From Paramacrobiotus richtersi (Eukaryota; Tardigrada; Eutardigrada; Parachela; Macrobiotidae): a stretch of 34,699 bases of DNA. Each line of letters starts with the position of its first letter. The first letter of the stretch is position 1. Below, piece by piece: positions 1 to 11,267 of the stretch. Location: contig JAQGAU010000202.1 in the NCBI GenBank assembly GCA_034698045.1, forward strand, positions 1 to 34,699, given 5' to 3'. A program made the position numbers and the translations under genes. Under the pieces are notes generated by a model. The model was not told where the DNA came from. It saw nothing but the letters and a program-made list of their open reading frames with translations, and did no database searches.

Positions 1-719
1 AAGAAAGGGTTCATGCCCACTGATGTCAAAAAAGCATCATGCTGCCCTCGCTGACCTATGGTCACAAAAATTACCAAGAAATAACATTTTCTTAAGCAAA
101 TTTTTTGATCGGTAAATACATGTTTTCAACTCAGAATTCGCATTCCTTCTGGTACCGGGCACTGGTGGGTTAATTTCCTGGTCTTTGGTTTCGCTTTTAG
201 TGTGTTACTGCTATTCTCATATGATACGAAAAATTCTGAACCATCTTGCTGAGGTATTTGTTTTCGCATAAATGGATTTTTTGTGTGTCCATTTATGGGT
301 GCCTATTCTCAGTTTTAGTGTTTCGTTTTTGAATATCTCCTGTTTCTTGGTAACTGGAAATCGTTTATCGTGATTGAAATTTTCTGAAATCTGTGCCATT
401 CTCACGCTGAGTTACACATGTATTCAACAGTGTCCGGTGCATTTAACACGAGTTGGTCGTAGAACAGTGGCTTTAATTGGGCCCAGGGCTAGAAACAAAA
501 CTTGTGGTAGAAGCGATGCATATTAATCGTGTTTTTTTCTGCGTGTTTGTTATTATTTTTTTTTTTGACGGAATTATGTTCAAATTTAAAGAAAATTATT
601 TCTTATCGCTTCCAAATCGAATGCTAATATTACTTTTATCTAGCAAATGTTATAAAAGATAATTACTGCGGTTTCCGTGTACTTATGGTTGACATGAATT
701 TTATCTTCTGTTTGGCACA
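1..719. other. non-coding, probably intron of the AGL-like copy
   Basis: I see no coding block with recognisable similarity here. The stretch is AT-rich with T-runs near 556. It lies immediately upstream of the first recognisable AGL exon, whose protein match begins well inside the family, so it is most likely intron sequence of that copy. Confidence 0.4.
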
Positions 720-3297
720 CTGGAGGACGTATCTCGAGAAATTCAGACTCGGTACCAAAAACACAACGTCCTGTCCATCGTGGACATTGTATTGAATTCC
801 ACACCGCCGACTCCAGTCCGTGGCTGAAAGAGCACCCGGAAGTGACGTACAATCTGGAGAATAGTCCGCATTTGCGCGCTGCCTTCTTACTGGATTATCT
901 CAGGATTCTCAGCAAGGCCTTCTCCGACGTAATTGCGGCCGGAAAGTGGGAGGATCTTGGAATCCCGCTTACCATTTCCCAGGAGCACCATATGGACGTA
1001 AGTTGTCGGATAGATCTGTTATATGATATTCGTTTATTATCTGATATGGTATTTTATGGTATTGAAGAGTGGTTGAAACGCTTACGGCTTGTGACAGTTT
1101 CTCTGAAATGTATGCTTTTTTCTATGAAATTTTCTGTACCGTTGTTACTCCGTTGACTGCTTTCTGATCGGCGCCCTCAGGGTTTATAATTTGCAGCCTG
1201 TACCGGTATAATGTGATGTGCATATTTTGGTAACGGTTGCCGTTAAAATAATAGTCATGAAATGTTTTTGTTGTTAAGTCTATCTCGAAGTTGCAGGTAC
1301 AATAAATACTTCCCGAAGACACTGGATTATTTTTTATCGTAAATTTCCGATGTAGTTTCTTCGATGTATTCGTGTTGGCTGTTTTATTATTAGATAACCT
1401 GATATAATATTGTTAACTGAAATTATTTGCAGAAAATAAAGCGCGCGTTGTGGCACGATATCTTCCCGCGCGGGAAACTTCAGGAGTTTTACCTGGCAGA
1501 TACGGACAAATTGATGGAGGAATCCCGCACCATCTCGAAAAATTACAAGTGTATGTGAAAACTAAAAATTTCTAGTCGAAAAGAAATCGGACTCTCACCA
1601 GTAAATTGATTAATTGAATTATCCGCGGTGCGTACTGACCGCGAAGTTGTTCAATAAGACCTCAATGTGATTATAGTTTCGTTTGCGTAAGCGTACTCGT
1701 ACATGCATTTAACAAGAAGCACATTCGGAGGTTTTCTTTCCTAGCTCTAGCTGTTCCAAATTACGCTATTCGATTATTTTCGAAATTATGGTGTGCTTGC
1801 ATCAGCTGTCGTCAGCAAAGCATTATTGATCACGTTTAGCTACGATTTGAATGGGAAGAGTTTGTGACTTGGAACATGGCTTTCTCCACAAAATCTATAC
1901 TGCGAAGTCTTGACTTAACCATAATTTTGTGCGTGCAAGTAAGCTGCATTTTTGCGTAACTAGTGCTTTCCCTGCAGTTTAAGTAACTGTCATTTTACTA
2001 ATAGCTGATTACCGTACTGTAATCGAATTAAACCCTGCTAATTTTGGTCCAACTGGATTTACTTTTACGCTAACGCTATGGGAATTTTCAGAATAGACTA
2101 TTTCCAGGTATTTTTATGTGCTTCAAACCCTTTGAGAACGCTGAAACCGCATCCCTGGATCCCGCACGTTGCAAGTTCAGTATGACACAAAATGGCTGGG
2201 TGATGACCTTTGATCCGCTGAAAAACTTCGCCGCCGGCGACTGCAACGTGTATATGCAAAGGAAATCGATTCCCCGGACGGATAACTGCAAGTTACGGTA
2301 CCGTGATAAGCCGTGATAAGTGCGCATTCGACATCACTGAATGTCGCTGAGGTAAATTCAAGTAATGCGTGGCTTTTTAGGGAGATTTTGGAACATTTGA
2401 CATTTTGGTTTAGTTATGTTTACGCAGCACTGATTCGATAACGTTTGTTTGGAATTTTAATTTTATTTTGTTAACACGTATGTTACGAGAATTGTTAGAT
2501 TTGTACTTACATGTACTTGTTTCAGTTTTCGTCAGTTTTGTTGTAGATTTGTTGTTTTATTTACTATAACGATTCGCAACAGTGTTTACTTGTACCTGCC
2601 TGTCTATTCCTCGTTCAACAGTAATTGGCATTTTTTTTTTAACGGTCTGATCTTTTGTTTCTTTCATCGCCAGTGAACGATTCTGCTTTCTAATAAACCT
2701 GGTTCTGTTGGAGATTCAGTTTTAGAGTACGATAATTCTACTTTTAACAAATCGACCTAGTTATCTTTTGTTTTGCTTGATATTTTTATCGTCAAGTATA
2801 CCCGTACGAAAATGGTGCGGCGATTTTATTGCTGATTGCCATAGCCAATCGCGCGATTGGCTATGGCCAATTACCAATCAGCAATAGAATCGCCGCACCA
2901 TTTTCGCACGGGGTATTGTTTTGGTACAGTGCATGCTGGACGCGGCTAGGGCAGCTCTATCTCTACGTGATTGCCGAGTTGTTCACCGGGAGCGAGGGAA
3001 AAGTTAACGTCTTTGTCAACCGGCTGGGACTGAGTTCGCTGATTCGAGGTAGGAAGGAATGGGAAAACGCCTAATGAGTGACCCTTCGGTATTTATGTGA
3101 TAGTATTGTAAAAATTCCTTGAAGAAGCGGCAAATACCGTGGATTAATTCACACGATTTGGGGCGGCAAGTACATCGGTGCGGTGGAGACCTTGGATGAC
3201 CGCCAAGATGCGTCCTTCGTTCGCCCATGCACTGCTTTATGACCAGACACACGATAATCCCAGCATGATCAAGGTACACGCCAATACGTACAATCAG
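720..3297 (+). pseudogene. AGL: glycogen debranching enzyme copy, glucanotransferase half
   Basis: This matches the 4-alpha-glucanotransferase half of animal glycogen debranching enzyme, the cytosolic enzyme that moves maltotriosyl units from branch stubs. Exon 720-997 carries the HPExxYNLxNSPHL and HHM motifs and ends at GTAAGT. Exon 1433-1550 continues in the same phase (WHDIFPRGKLQEF). Exon ~2107-2351 has NGWVM and DPLKNFA, then HSTSLNVAE before GTAAAT. Exon 2930-3048 has MLDAAR and [12 protein letters not shown] with LGLSSLIR. Exon 3125-~3297 has a GGK block, then SFAHALLYDQTHDN. Lesions seen: 2 extra bases in the Asn-His-Thr block near 797; a tandem 10-bp duplication at 2301-2320 bringing in stops; loss of the roughly 30-residue segment before HSTSLNVAE, which should hold the LDN catalytic motif; one extra base near 2954; a TAA near 3144 and a frame change near 3155-3200. 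The N-terminus lies outside the window. Identification is firm; the pseudogene call is strong. Confidence 0.88.
2799..2915. mobile_element. TA-flanked hairpin element (MITE-like)
   Basis: Near-perfect inverted repeat. The left arm from 2799 (TACCCGTACGAAAATGG...) is complementary to the right arm ending at 2915 (...CCATTTTCGCACGGGGTA). The centre is the uninterrupted palindrome around GCCAATCGCGCGATTGGC near 2845-2862. The right arm has about 8 extra bases. Both ends abut TA, the target duplication typical of Tc1/mariner-type elements. It has no coding capacity. It ends 14 bp before the 2930 exon of the AGL copy. Confidence 0.65.
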
Positions 3298-3504
3298 GCG
3301 TTTGGGGTATTAGTGCTCTACCGAATCGTAAAGCTTTTGTACTTCCGGTGCATATTGTGGCTATATTCTGCCTAACATATTTTCTTAATATATGGCCATA
3401 AGATGGGCGCCTTGTGTCCGATACAGGACACAGTATTGCAAATAGTACAGAGATAGGAAAAACGTTTTTCCGGTGATTGGCTCTGCACTTTGTCGAGTAC
3501 AGGA

Positions 3505-3614
3505 CTGCAGTACAGGTTTTTTTCTTCTAATTTGTACAATATTAACGGTCTTATGTGCACAACAGAGAATGCGTAGTAGACACTAATTCGACAAAGAGGT
3601 GATTATATTGTCGT
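3505..3614 (+). repeat. direct repeat, left copy
   Basis: It begins CTGCAGTAC and ends with AATTCGACAAAGAGGTGATT followed by a TGTCG block. A similar segment recurs in the same orientation at 4280-4389. Identity is high over the last 50-60 bases and patchy before that. Confidence 0.6.
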
Positions 3615-3618
3615 TTCT

Positions 3619-4098
3619 GATGATTTTTGAAACTGTATTTACGTTGTGATAGTGAATTTCACTGCAGATATTTATGGAATTATAATTTATGGAATTTTCA
3701 TTGATTCTGATATACTATAACAGATAAAACAACATGCTCTCTGATTATCTAAAACAAGTTAAACAACTGCAACAAAACAGAAACTGATTTGAGCAGATAG
3801 TAATTTTTTAAACTGTTATGAATGTTGTGGAAATCGTAGTGCAAGGGCTTTCAACGTAATGGATATAAGGTGTGCCGATGTAGCACAAGAGCAGCTTCTG
3901 TAGATATGGTGCATCAAGTCGATTAAAGCGAAGGTTTGTTTTTTTCTTTTCCTGCTTGTCATAACGTAAAACCACGGTAGAGGGTCAGTACGCCTCGGTG
4001 AAACTATTATAACAGTAGAAAGCACTTTTCAGACAATCTGCATTAGAAGACTTTTTCCATACAAATAACGACATGTCTTCGTTGCAGGATGTCTGTTG
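3619..4098 (+). repeat. dispersed repeat, copy 1
   Basis: About 480 bp that match 5866-6328 in the same orientation, with scattered substitutions and small indels. Shared anchors include GTGCAAGGGCTTTCAAC, AACGTAAAACCACGGTAGAGG and TACAAATAACGACAT. It lies in AGL introns. It contains one copy of the TCGTAGTG motif at 3833. I see no coding capacity. Confidence 0.75.
3833..3850 (+). repeat. A-box-like motif copy (inside dispersed repeat 1)
   Basis: ATCGTAGTGCAAGGGCTT. It matches the recurring core TCGTAGTGTAATGGCT except that GCAAGG replaces GTAATG. It is carried as part of the 480-bp repeat, so it is not independent of the copy at 6057. Confidence 0.45.
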
Positions 4099-4279
4099 GT
4101 TTTCAGATTCAGATGCGATAAACAACATCACAACTGCATTGTCCGACGCATCGATGGTAAAACTGGAGTAGATCTGCCAGAAGCTCAATCTGCTGATTTT
4201 AACTGCATCCTCTTTCGCACAAACAAGCGGATGACGGGATGAGCGGCGGCGCATACCATATATCGCACATTTCGGCACG

Positions 4280-4389
4280 CTGCAGTACTGTGGAATTCAA
4301 GGTACAGTACAATGGTCTTAGGTACATAGCAGAGAAATGAGAGAATGCATAGTAGACGCTAATTCGACAAAGAGGTGATTAAAATGTCG
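4280..4389 (+). repeat. direct repeat, right copy
   Basis: Partner of 3505-3614. It begins CTGCAGTACTG, has GGTCTTAGGTACA in the middle, and ends with GACGCTAATTCGACAAAGAG. The two copies bracket an 885-bp unit (3505-4389) that contains dispersed repeat copy 1, like the terminal repeats of a small non-autonomous element. Confidence 0.55.
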
Positions 4390-5070
4390 CTTTTTAACAA
4401 CGAGACGTACACAGCCTGCAGTCTGTACCAAAGAAATACGTATAATTTGTACCTGCATATACCGGAAGGCAGAAGAATTTCTCTACAAATTAATTGGGAA
4501 TAATGCTATGCAGTGGAGGAAAAATAGTCTGCTCAAGTAGAAGTATAAACGTAATAAAATACATACGCGTAGACATGGATGTATCGACAAGTTGTTAGTG
4601 AAAGGAAGTGGAAGTTAATTAAACGACGTACTGCTAGTTGTCTATATTTTGATAGCGTTTATGACCGTGTTGGAACGGCTCCGCGTCCACCAAGATCTCG
4701 GGCATCCGTTCTGCGCCAACCTACGCAGCGGTGTCTGACTGGATGATGTTTTATATCACCAAGCGGTTGCGAAACTGTGAGTCCTCTGTTGCGGTACGTT
4801 ATTACGTTGTATTAAACTGTAATAACAGGTAACTTCTGTCATCTGTGCTGATTGAATGGCCATTTGCAGTTGGAGTTGTTTTTGATCATTTCAAAGGCTT
4901 ACCGCGATATCTGGTCCCGCAGTATTTCGATCTCGTGGTTATACGCGGGCCTGCCACAAGATTGTCGGTGTTGGATGGAGCCGACGAGGGAAGTTTGTTG
5001 CAAATGGATTCGAATATACCAGGTATGAAACCGATGAATCATTAACTAGCTTTTTGTTGCGGAAAGATAT

Positions 5071-5244
5071 ATAGCTTACAATGTAAACGCCTTTGGAAAA
5101 CTGAACGTAGTTTGGAAATGTCCAAATGAAGGCGTATATAGTGTGGGATACGCACCGAATCCAGTCAAAAAGAACAAGGAGAAATTTGTATGGATTTTCG
5201 ACGCCTCTTTAACTATGGTATGGAAGAACGGTTTCGAAAATTAG
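5071..5244 (+). other. open stretch of ~57 codons inside the AGL copy
   Basis: One frame is open from about 5071 to TAG at 5242-5244, with a protein-like composition (GKLNVVWKCPNEGVYSVGY, then KFVWIFDASLTMVW). It lies between two AGL blocks but does not resemble that part of debranching enzyme. It could be an exon of a nested or inserted gene fragment, a lineage-specific insertion, or chance. Confidence 0.25.
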
Positions 5245-5865
5245 AATTCGATGAAACCGTTAACAAAACCAAGATACCAAGAGTACAAGTATTGTACTCT
5301 ATCTTGACAATACTACAATAAGATCCAGCTGCCAGACTGTATTAGCTGTAGTTATGGTGGAAAGTGTATGTTTCAGCTGGCCGGTAAAGCGCATAGAGCT
5401 GTTCGCGTAGTTGAAAATCGAGGTTCATCCAGATAACTCACAACCTGAAAGATATGATATCCGTGTTTGACGCTCTAGATCTGGGCATTTTTCAGGTTAG
5501 CGGGGTCGACGAGACACCTTTATCGCGCTGCGAGGCCTGTTGATACTTACGGAGCAGTTCCAGGAAGCCAGGTAATGGTCTCGTGACTCTCGTCAGTAAA
5601 AACATTGTAGCTGTAATTAGTAACAAAAACAGTTATTCAGACTAAACTGATTAATCTGTATTCCTCATTCAAAGATTAGTCACATTTCCGTTTAACTGTT
5701 TTTTTTGTACGGTGTTATCAATAATTTGTTCGCTTTCGCCATTTTGTAGCAGAACCGCTTATTTTTTACGATGAACAAAAGCGAAGTTTAGAATGACCAG
5801 TCTGGGTAATTTATTAATCGGATAATTCGATGTGGTAAGAAGTAGTGAAGTACCAGTTGAAGTCA

Positions 5866-6328
5866 GATGATTTTTGAAGTGTATTTACGTTGTGATAAGG
5901 AATTTCACTGCCGATAGTTGTTTATGGAATATTCATTGATTCTGAAATATTTGGACAGATAAGAAACATGTTCTGATTATCTAAAACACCTGACACAAAA
6001 CAGAAACTGATTTAAACAGACAGTAAGTTTTTTGACTGTTGTGAATGTTGTGGAAATTGTAGTGCAAGGGCTTTCAACATAGTGGATGTAAGGATGACGA
6101 TGTTACACAAGAGCCTTCTGTGAATACAAACGGTGCATTATTAAGTCGATAAGCGAAGGTTTGTTTTTCCCCTTTTCGTACTGGTCGCTTTCGTAACGTA
6201 AAACCACGGTAGAGGATCAGTACGCTTCGGTAGAACTACCTTAATAGAACAAAACACTCGTTAAACAATCTGCATTAAAAGACCATTTCCGTACAAATAA
6301 CGACATTTCTTTGTTGCAAGATGTCTGG
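5866..6328 (+). repeat. dispersed repeat, copy 2
   Basis: Same orientation as 3619-4098 and similar over nearly its whole length, including ACGTAAAACCACGGTAGAGG and CATTAAAAGACC. The flanking 110-bp direct repeats of copy 1 are not recognisable here. It lies in the AGL intron between the blocks ending at 5571 and starting near 6425. Confidence 0.75.
6057..6073 (+). repeat. A-box-like motif copy (inside dispersed repeat 2)
   Basis: TTGTAGTGCAAGGGCTT; it differs from the copy at 3833 only at the second base of TCG. Confidence 0.45.
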
Positions 6329-7281
6329 TAAATCCATCCGTTCGATAAATGAATTGTTGTCTGGTGTTTGCGGCAGATACATCATTCTGACGTATGGTGC
6401 TTGACTCCGTCACGGTCTGATTACGAATCTGTTATCGGAGAGCATTGGAACGCGGTACAACGCCCGTGATTCGGTGTGGTAAATTGTACTCGATCCAGCA
6501 GTATGTACAACTCGCACCGGGTGGCGAAGGGATTTTGCAGGATGTGGTGTCGCCGATGTATCCGTAGGATGACAGCCCGCCTAATCAGCCTGGTCAAACT
6601 GTAAGTCACACTTTGCCGTCCTACTTCGTTGATGAATCTTGGGGATGCACAGACAGTACAGCATTCGACAGTCTGGAAGTCCGGTTTTAGTTGTATAATA
6701 ACCACATCAGCATATCAGACACATAATGACAGTACGTACTATCCACATCCAGTTGATTGCAAACTTCTTGATGTGAACCTCTGACATCTTGCTTACAATT
6801 TTCCCCCTTGTTTTCCTCTCCAGGATCAGCCACTCGTTGAAGTAATGCAAGAACCGCTCACGCGGCACGTCCAGGGTCTGACCTTCCGGGAGCGCAACGG
6901 CGGCTGGAACTTAGACCGGGATATGTGTTCCGAGCGATTCAACAACGGTATCAAAGTAGATCTGTCGACGGGATTCGTGCCCGGCGGTAATCCGCACAAA
7001 TGCGCCACATGGATGGATAAGATGAGCAGTTCAGCTACGCCCAACTCAGCCCAAGTGTGGTACGTGTGAGGATTTTGGGTTTTAATGGGTTGATCGTAAG
7101 CGTTTTTTCTGTGTAGGGATGGATCGGCCATTTACCTGGTCGCGTTATCGTATTCGACGGTCGATTGGCTGGCGGAGATGAACAAAAACGGGACGTATCC
7201 GTACGTACGTTAGTTAGGAAAATGCAATACCTGACGCCGTGGCATTTTGCTTCTCATTCGCTCGTTTTATTGGTTTTGTTT

Positions 7282-7385
7282 TCTCAAAGATATGTATAAA
7301 TATTATATTAAATTATATTATTTATTTATTTGTTATATATTTATTTATATATTATATTAAATATTATAAATATGGTAATATCAAT
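7282..7385. repeat. AT-rich low-complexity tract
   Basis: Almost pure A/T with repeated TTATAT and TTATTTATTT units, in an intron of the AGL copy. No other signal seen. Confidence 0.7.
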
Positions 7386-8050
7386 AATTTTGTTCTGTTT
7401 TCGGCCTTTTGTAGCAGTGTGTGTTGTGTTTCAAGGTGGTCAAGCGAAACCACTGAGTTTTCTGTACTGGAAGCGGATGATCAAAGAGAAGTTTAAGGAG
7501 CGCTTCTTTGCGGGATTTCGTCAATGCCGCTCCGATTTACAAGGATACTGACGTGCTAGTATGGATATCACGTTGTACGGTGTGTTACGTAACGGTGTTG
7601 CTAAAGGTGTTGCTATTCGCTGTTGTTTACTGTTTGTACGACTGACGGTGCATAGATGCAGTTGCCTGTAGAATGCCTTCTTCGTGAAAGTGATCGCTGT
7701 TCAGTGAGTCGATGCGAGAGTTGGAAAGTGAAAAGCTGGTAATCAGAAGATTCTGGTTAAGTGTGTGTGTTGATTAAACTTACGTGAAGACGGAAGTTTG
7801 TGTGTGTTTGGTAACCTCTGTAGGAAAGAAGGATCTTCCTTACAGAAGTTAAGTAGCTGTGAGCTAGCAAGTAGTAGTGAGAGAGTTCTTCCACATTAGA
7901 ACAAGAGTCCAGAGATCCTCTTGTACCGACTGTGTCTGGTTGGTAGTACGCCAGTCTGGAGAGACTGGAGAGTACGTCAATACGTACGGTGCGTTCCATT
8001 CGTGGACGGATTATCAACTGCGAGCGAATCACTGCGTGGCGCTGGCTGTG

Positions 8051-9197
8051 GTACGTAATAACTCGTTATGATCCATTTGATGGATGGATTATTGTAAAAC
8101 TGTTCACTTAGGGTAGTGTAAAGTCCAGGAATATTTGTGTTTTGAGAGTATTTTTAATTTTTAAATTACGTGAAGTAAAATAACTTGAGGTATATTTGTA
8201 CAGAATTACGCAGTTTATTTTGCAATTCATTCTGCGAGATTTACAGTAGTGAGATACACATTACATAATTATAGGGATTTGCAGGAATTGTCTTCTCTCT
8301 GTGTGTAAGCAGTATTAATGTGGCGTATTAATGACACTGGTGTAAAGTTAACAATATGAGGTTATCGTAGTGTAACGGCTTGGCCGTACGCATCTGGCTG
8401 TCTGTTTACAGCTAGTGTCATATCCATGATAACAGTTTTAAGATTGAAGTTTTTTTTGAATTTTTATTGTGTCAACCTTGTTTCCGGGCTATTGCCAAAT
8501 AAATAAAGTTTTGAAATAAAAATCTTCACGTGTAGGAGCTAGTGCTTTTGATAGTGTGATTGAAATTGTTACAAGTGCAAATTTGGATATGCAGTTTGGA
8601 AATGCTGAGGTGTCGTAGTTCACGGGCACATTGATTGACAGCGCAGAACATACGTATACATCTATCTAATCAGATTACCGGCGACCAAATAGTCGAACCA
8701 GTTTCTTTAAAAAAAATTTGTTAGCTAATTTTTTTTAATGCGAACAGAAGAAAAGTAAAAAACTGACTGAGTTTTGAGAATTCTGTTTTCGGTAGGCAAG
8801 TGCAGAAAAATGGTTCGTACAACGCGAAAACACTTATAGTGAGAATATTTATTTGGAAAAATCAGTACTTGAAGAAAACTTTCAACCATTTCGATTAGAA
8901 CTACATTCAAAAGACGTGATTTATTGCTACAGTACATTGGCCAGATAAACCGGAAGATTCTGTCTTCCCCGTCGCAGCACCCTGGCACTGAATAATTTGG
9001 TGGTTTATGGTTGTTGATATTGGCGATAATTACAAAAAAGCAGCGCTTTCATCAACTTACCTCAGGCGCTGTGATTCGCGTTATCCAGCGGGACAATGAT
9101 CGTTGACAGCAGTGTTTTGTGCGTTGAACGGGTTTATTAGCCATCCATTCACCACACATGCGAAACGGGGTGTTTGCATTTGTTTTGCTTTACACAG
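8051..9197. other. AGL intron, no gene seen
   Basis: Long spacer between the TDYQL and APEMF blocks. It holds one A-box-like motif (8364) and an AATAAATAAAG string near 8499. No conserved protein segment was found on either strand. Confidence 0.5.
8364..8380 (+). repeat. A-box-like motif copy
   Basis: ATCGTAGTGTAACGGCT, one base from the consensus core. No clear B-box-like partner follows. Confidence 0.5.
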
Positions 9198-10287
9198 GCA
9201 CCGGAAATGTTCGATCCACAGCATGCGTGGAGTGTTTTGGCGGTTGTGGAGGAGCACCTGCTCGGTCTGCTCAGGCTGAAAAAGGTTTCGCCACGGTTGG
9301 TGGGACTGGTTTTCCGTCATTTTGTAATGTGATCTTGAAATACGTTTGTTGTACAAGTACACAGGGATTTGCAGTATGATGGGAACTACGATAAGTTGAT
9401 AACGATGACCAGAGTAGCAACGGCAAACGGGCACATGGCTTCAACTACCATAAACTATAAAGGACCGGTAATTTTATTTGATTGGAATTCTGGAGTAATC
9501 GTAAAATTATTCTAGCTGAATTATTGATAATTTGTATCGGTATTTGAAAAATTAACTGAGCAATGGCAAAAACCGAAGTTTTTAAAAACAGTGACAAATG
9601 TTTCGGTAATGAGCTAAAAAAGTCTCATCAGTTTTGGAAAATAAAGCAACCGGAACTACAAGTACCCAGAAACGCAGATAAGCAAGTGATTCTATAAAAA
9701 CATACATTATCGATTATTACAGAACATCAAAATAAACTAACGATGAAAATAAAATGCCTACTTGGAGTAATAAAAACGTTGCTTACGAGAGTAATGCTTT
9801 AAGATAATAATCGGATGCAATCAACAGTGATAACAATAGATGTGAATAAAGTTATATATTTTATAAAATTATTGTGAGGTCACTTTTGACTTAGCTTGAT
9901 GTTGTCAGTGGAACTGTTTTTTGTTTTTGTCCGGGTTTAGTCGTTCTGGATTGTTAGGGTCAGATGGGCTTGGGGGTTTGCTTTCGGTCTCAAACTGAAT
10001 GATTTGAGATAAAAATCGACAAGCCGTAGAAGCAAATTTCGTGCTTACGGATCGTCATCTGCGCAGTTTAGAAAGCGTGCCAGTATACAGTTTGTTATGT
10101 TTTTACTGAAATTATTTCGCGAAGTGGACATTTGTACTTACCCCTATTCAGCTAAGAATTCCACGAATAATAGTTTCAGAATTTCCTGCTCTAGCCAACT
10201 GCACCTTTCCATTTTTTGACAATCGAAATACACCAACAGGCCGCGCTGTAATTGCAATCAGCCTGTGCAGTGTATGTGTGTATGCAA

Positions 10288-10304
10288 TTCGTAGTGTAAT
10301 GGCT
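10288..10304 (+). repeat. A-box-like motif copy
   Basis: TTCGTAGTGTAATGGCT, a perfect match to the 15-base core. Confidence 0.55.
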
Positions 10305-11250
10305 GTTCTATAGTTGAAGGCCGCTGACGCGTGATCATGTCATTTCAGAATATAAATCGAATTGAAATTTGTGAAACTAGTCGAAAGTTCCCAAACTTTT
10401 TAAAATAGATGTTTTTAGAGATCTGTACACTGGACTAACTTCAGATAATTTTTACAAAATTAACTATTTAATGTATTAAAGAAATTCAGTCATTCAAGCT
10501 CGATTTACTGAAAGATTTACAAGGATGCATTTTCTGGATTTAATATATCAAGAATATTTAATTCTTTCACGAGGTGACAAGGGGAAAAATTGTTCATTCC
10601 AAGTTGCATCAGACGAACGGACTGTCACAACAGATGAATATCATTTCCCCATATGCACGGATGTACTATTTGCTCCTTACGCACGGTGTAACTGGCAGAA
10701 TCGCGCCGTAAATCCCATAGGTGTTGTGTGTTGATGATTAGGTATATCCGTTCCCAGCATGGAGCAGAAGGCCCAAGAAACCAGGAAAATAATTGCGAGT
10801 TCAAAACTAGTTTTGGGAACTAGTTTTCTGAAAAATTTCTGGAAACAGGACAGTAGTTCAGAACTGACTATGAATTTATGGAGAATGAAAAACTAGCGCG
10901 TTTTTCTAACAAAAAAAACGCGTGATATCATTCATAAATAGATATACTATTTTTTTTTAATTATAAATACAAATATGAATAGCATAGTGTCATCGGTGAG
11001 TTATATGATGATGAGATCGGTATATGAGCAGTTCAGTAGCGTTAATGATTATCTAAAGTAGCCTGTAATATATTATACACAATGTTTTTCGTGTAGAAAC
11101 ATCGACTGTTTTCTAAATTGTCCTGCATGATTGATGAATCGCAGGTGATTACGTTTTTCTGGGTGCCTTCCGTTACAGTTATCTGTCTTACAAGTTAGGA
11201 TCGTTGTTCACGCTACCGACTTATTTATGAATAGCTGCAACATGTGGTCA

Positions 11251-11267
11251 GTCGTAGTGTAATGGCA
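11251..11267 (+). repeat. A-box-like motif copy
   Basis: GTCGTAGTGTAATGGCA. About 45 bases on, GTAACCTGGACATTAATTC could be a worn B box, but this is weak. Confidence 0.55.

Larger units (their letters stand above)
4656..9460 (+). pseudogene. AGL: glycogen debranching enzyme copy, amylo-1,6-glucosidase half
   Basis: Continues the copy that starts at 720. In order: 4656-4776 (DLGHPFCANLRSG, then WMMFYITKRL); 4870-5022 (GLPRYLVPQYFDL, then KFVANGF in another frame); ~5487-5571 (RDTFIALRGLLILTEQFQEA); ~6425-6600 (RYNARDSVW, then VVSPMYP); 6824-7059 (TFRERNGG, TGFVPGGN, ATWMDKM); 7117-7204 (DGSAIYLVALSYS); ~7430-7555 (YWKRMIKEKF, then IYKDTD); ~7985-8050 (TDYQLRANH); 9198-~9290 (APEMFDP, EEHLLGLL); ~9372-9460 (DNDD, GFNYHK). 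Lesions: 4 extra bases and a TGA at 4736, a frame change near 4950, an extra base near 5500 with loss of the Trp in the WGRDTF motif, TAA at 6480 right after VW, TAG after MYP near 6563, and frame changes near 7445, 7525 and 9395. Many splice sites are still sound (GTAAGT, CAG). The block linking the two halves was not found. Confidence 0.88.

Noticed and set aside
3619-6328. CRISPR-like array formed by the repeated segments
   Set aside because: There are only two copies, each about 470 bp long, 2.2 kb apart, in an animal genome.
7282-7385. AT-rich tract as a replication origin or mitochondrial insert
   Set aside because: It is simple TTATAT/TTATTT repetition with no gene or conserved block; ordinary intron low-complexity sequence is sufficient.
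10897-10922. CGCGTTTTT/AAAAACGCG hairpin as a terminator
   Set aside because: Rho-independent terminators do not apply to a eukaryotic spacer, and the stem is only 9 bp and A/T-dominated.
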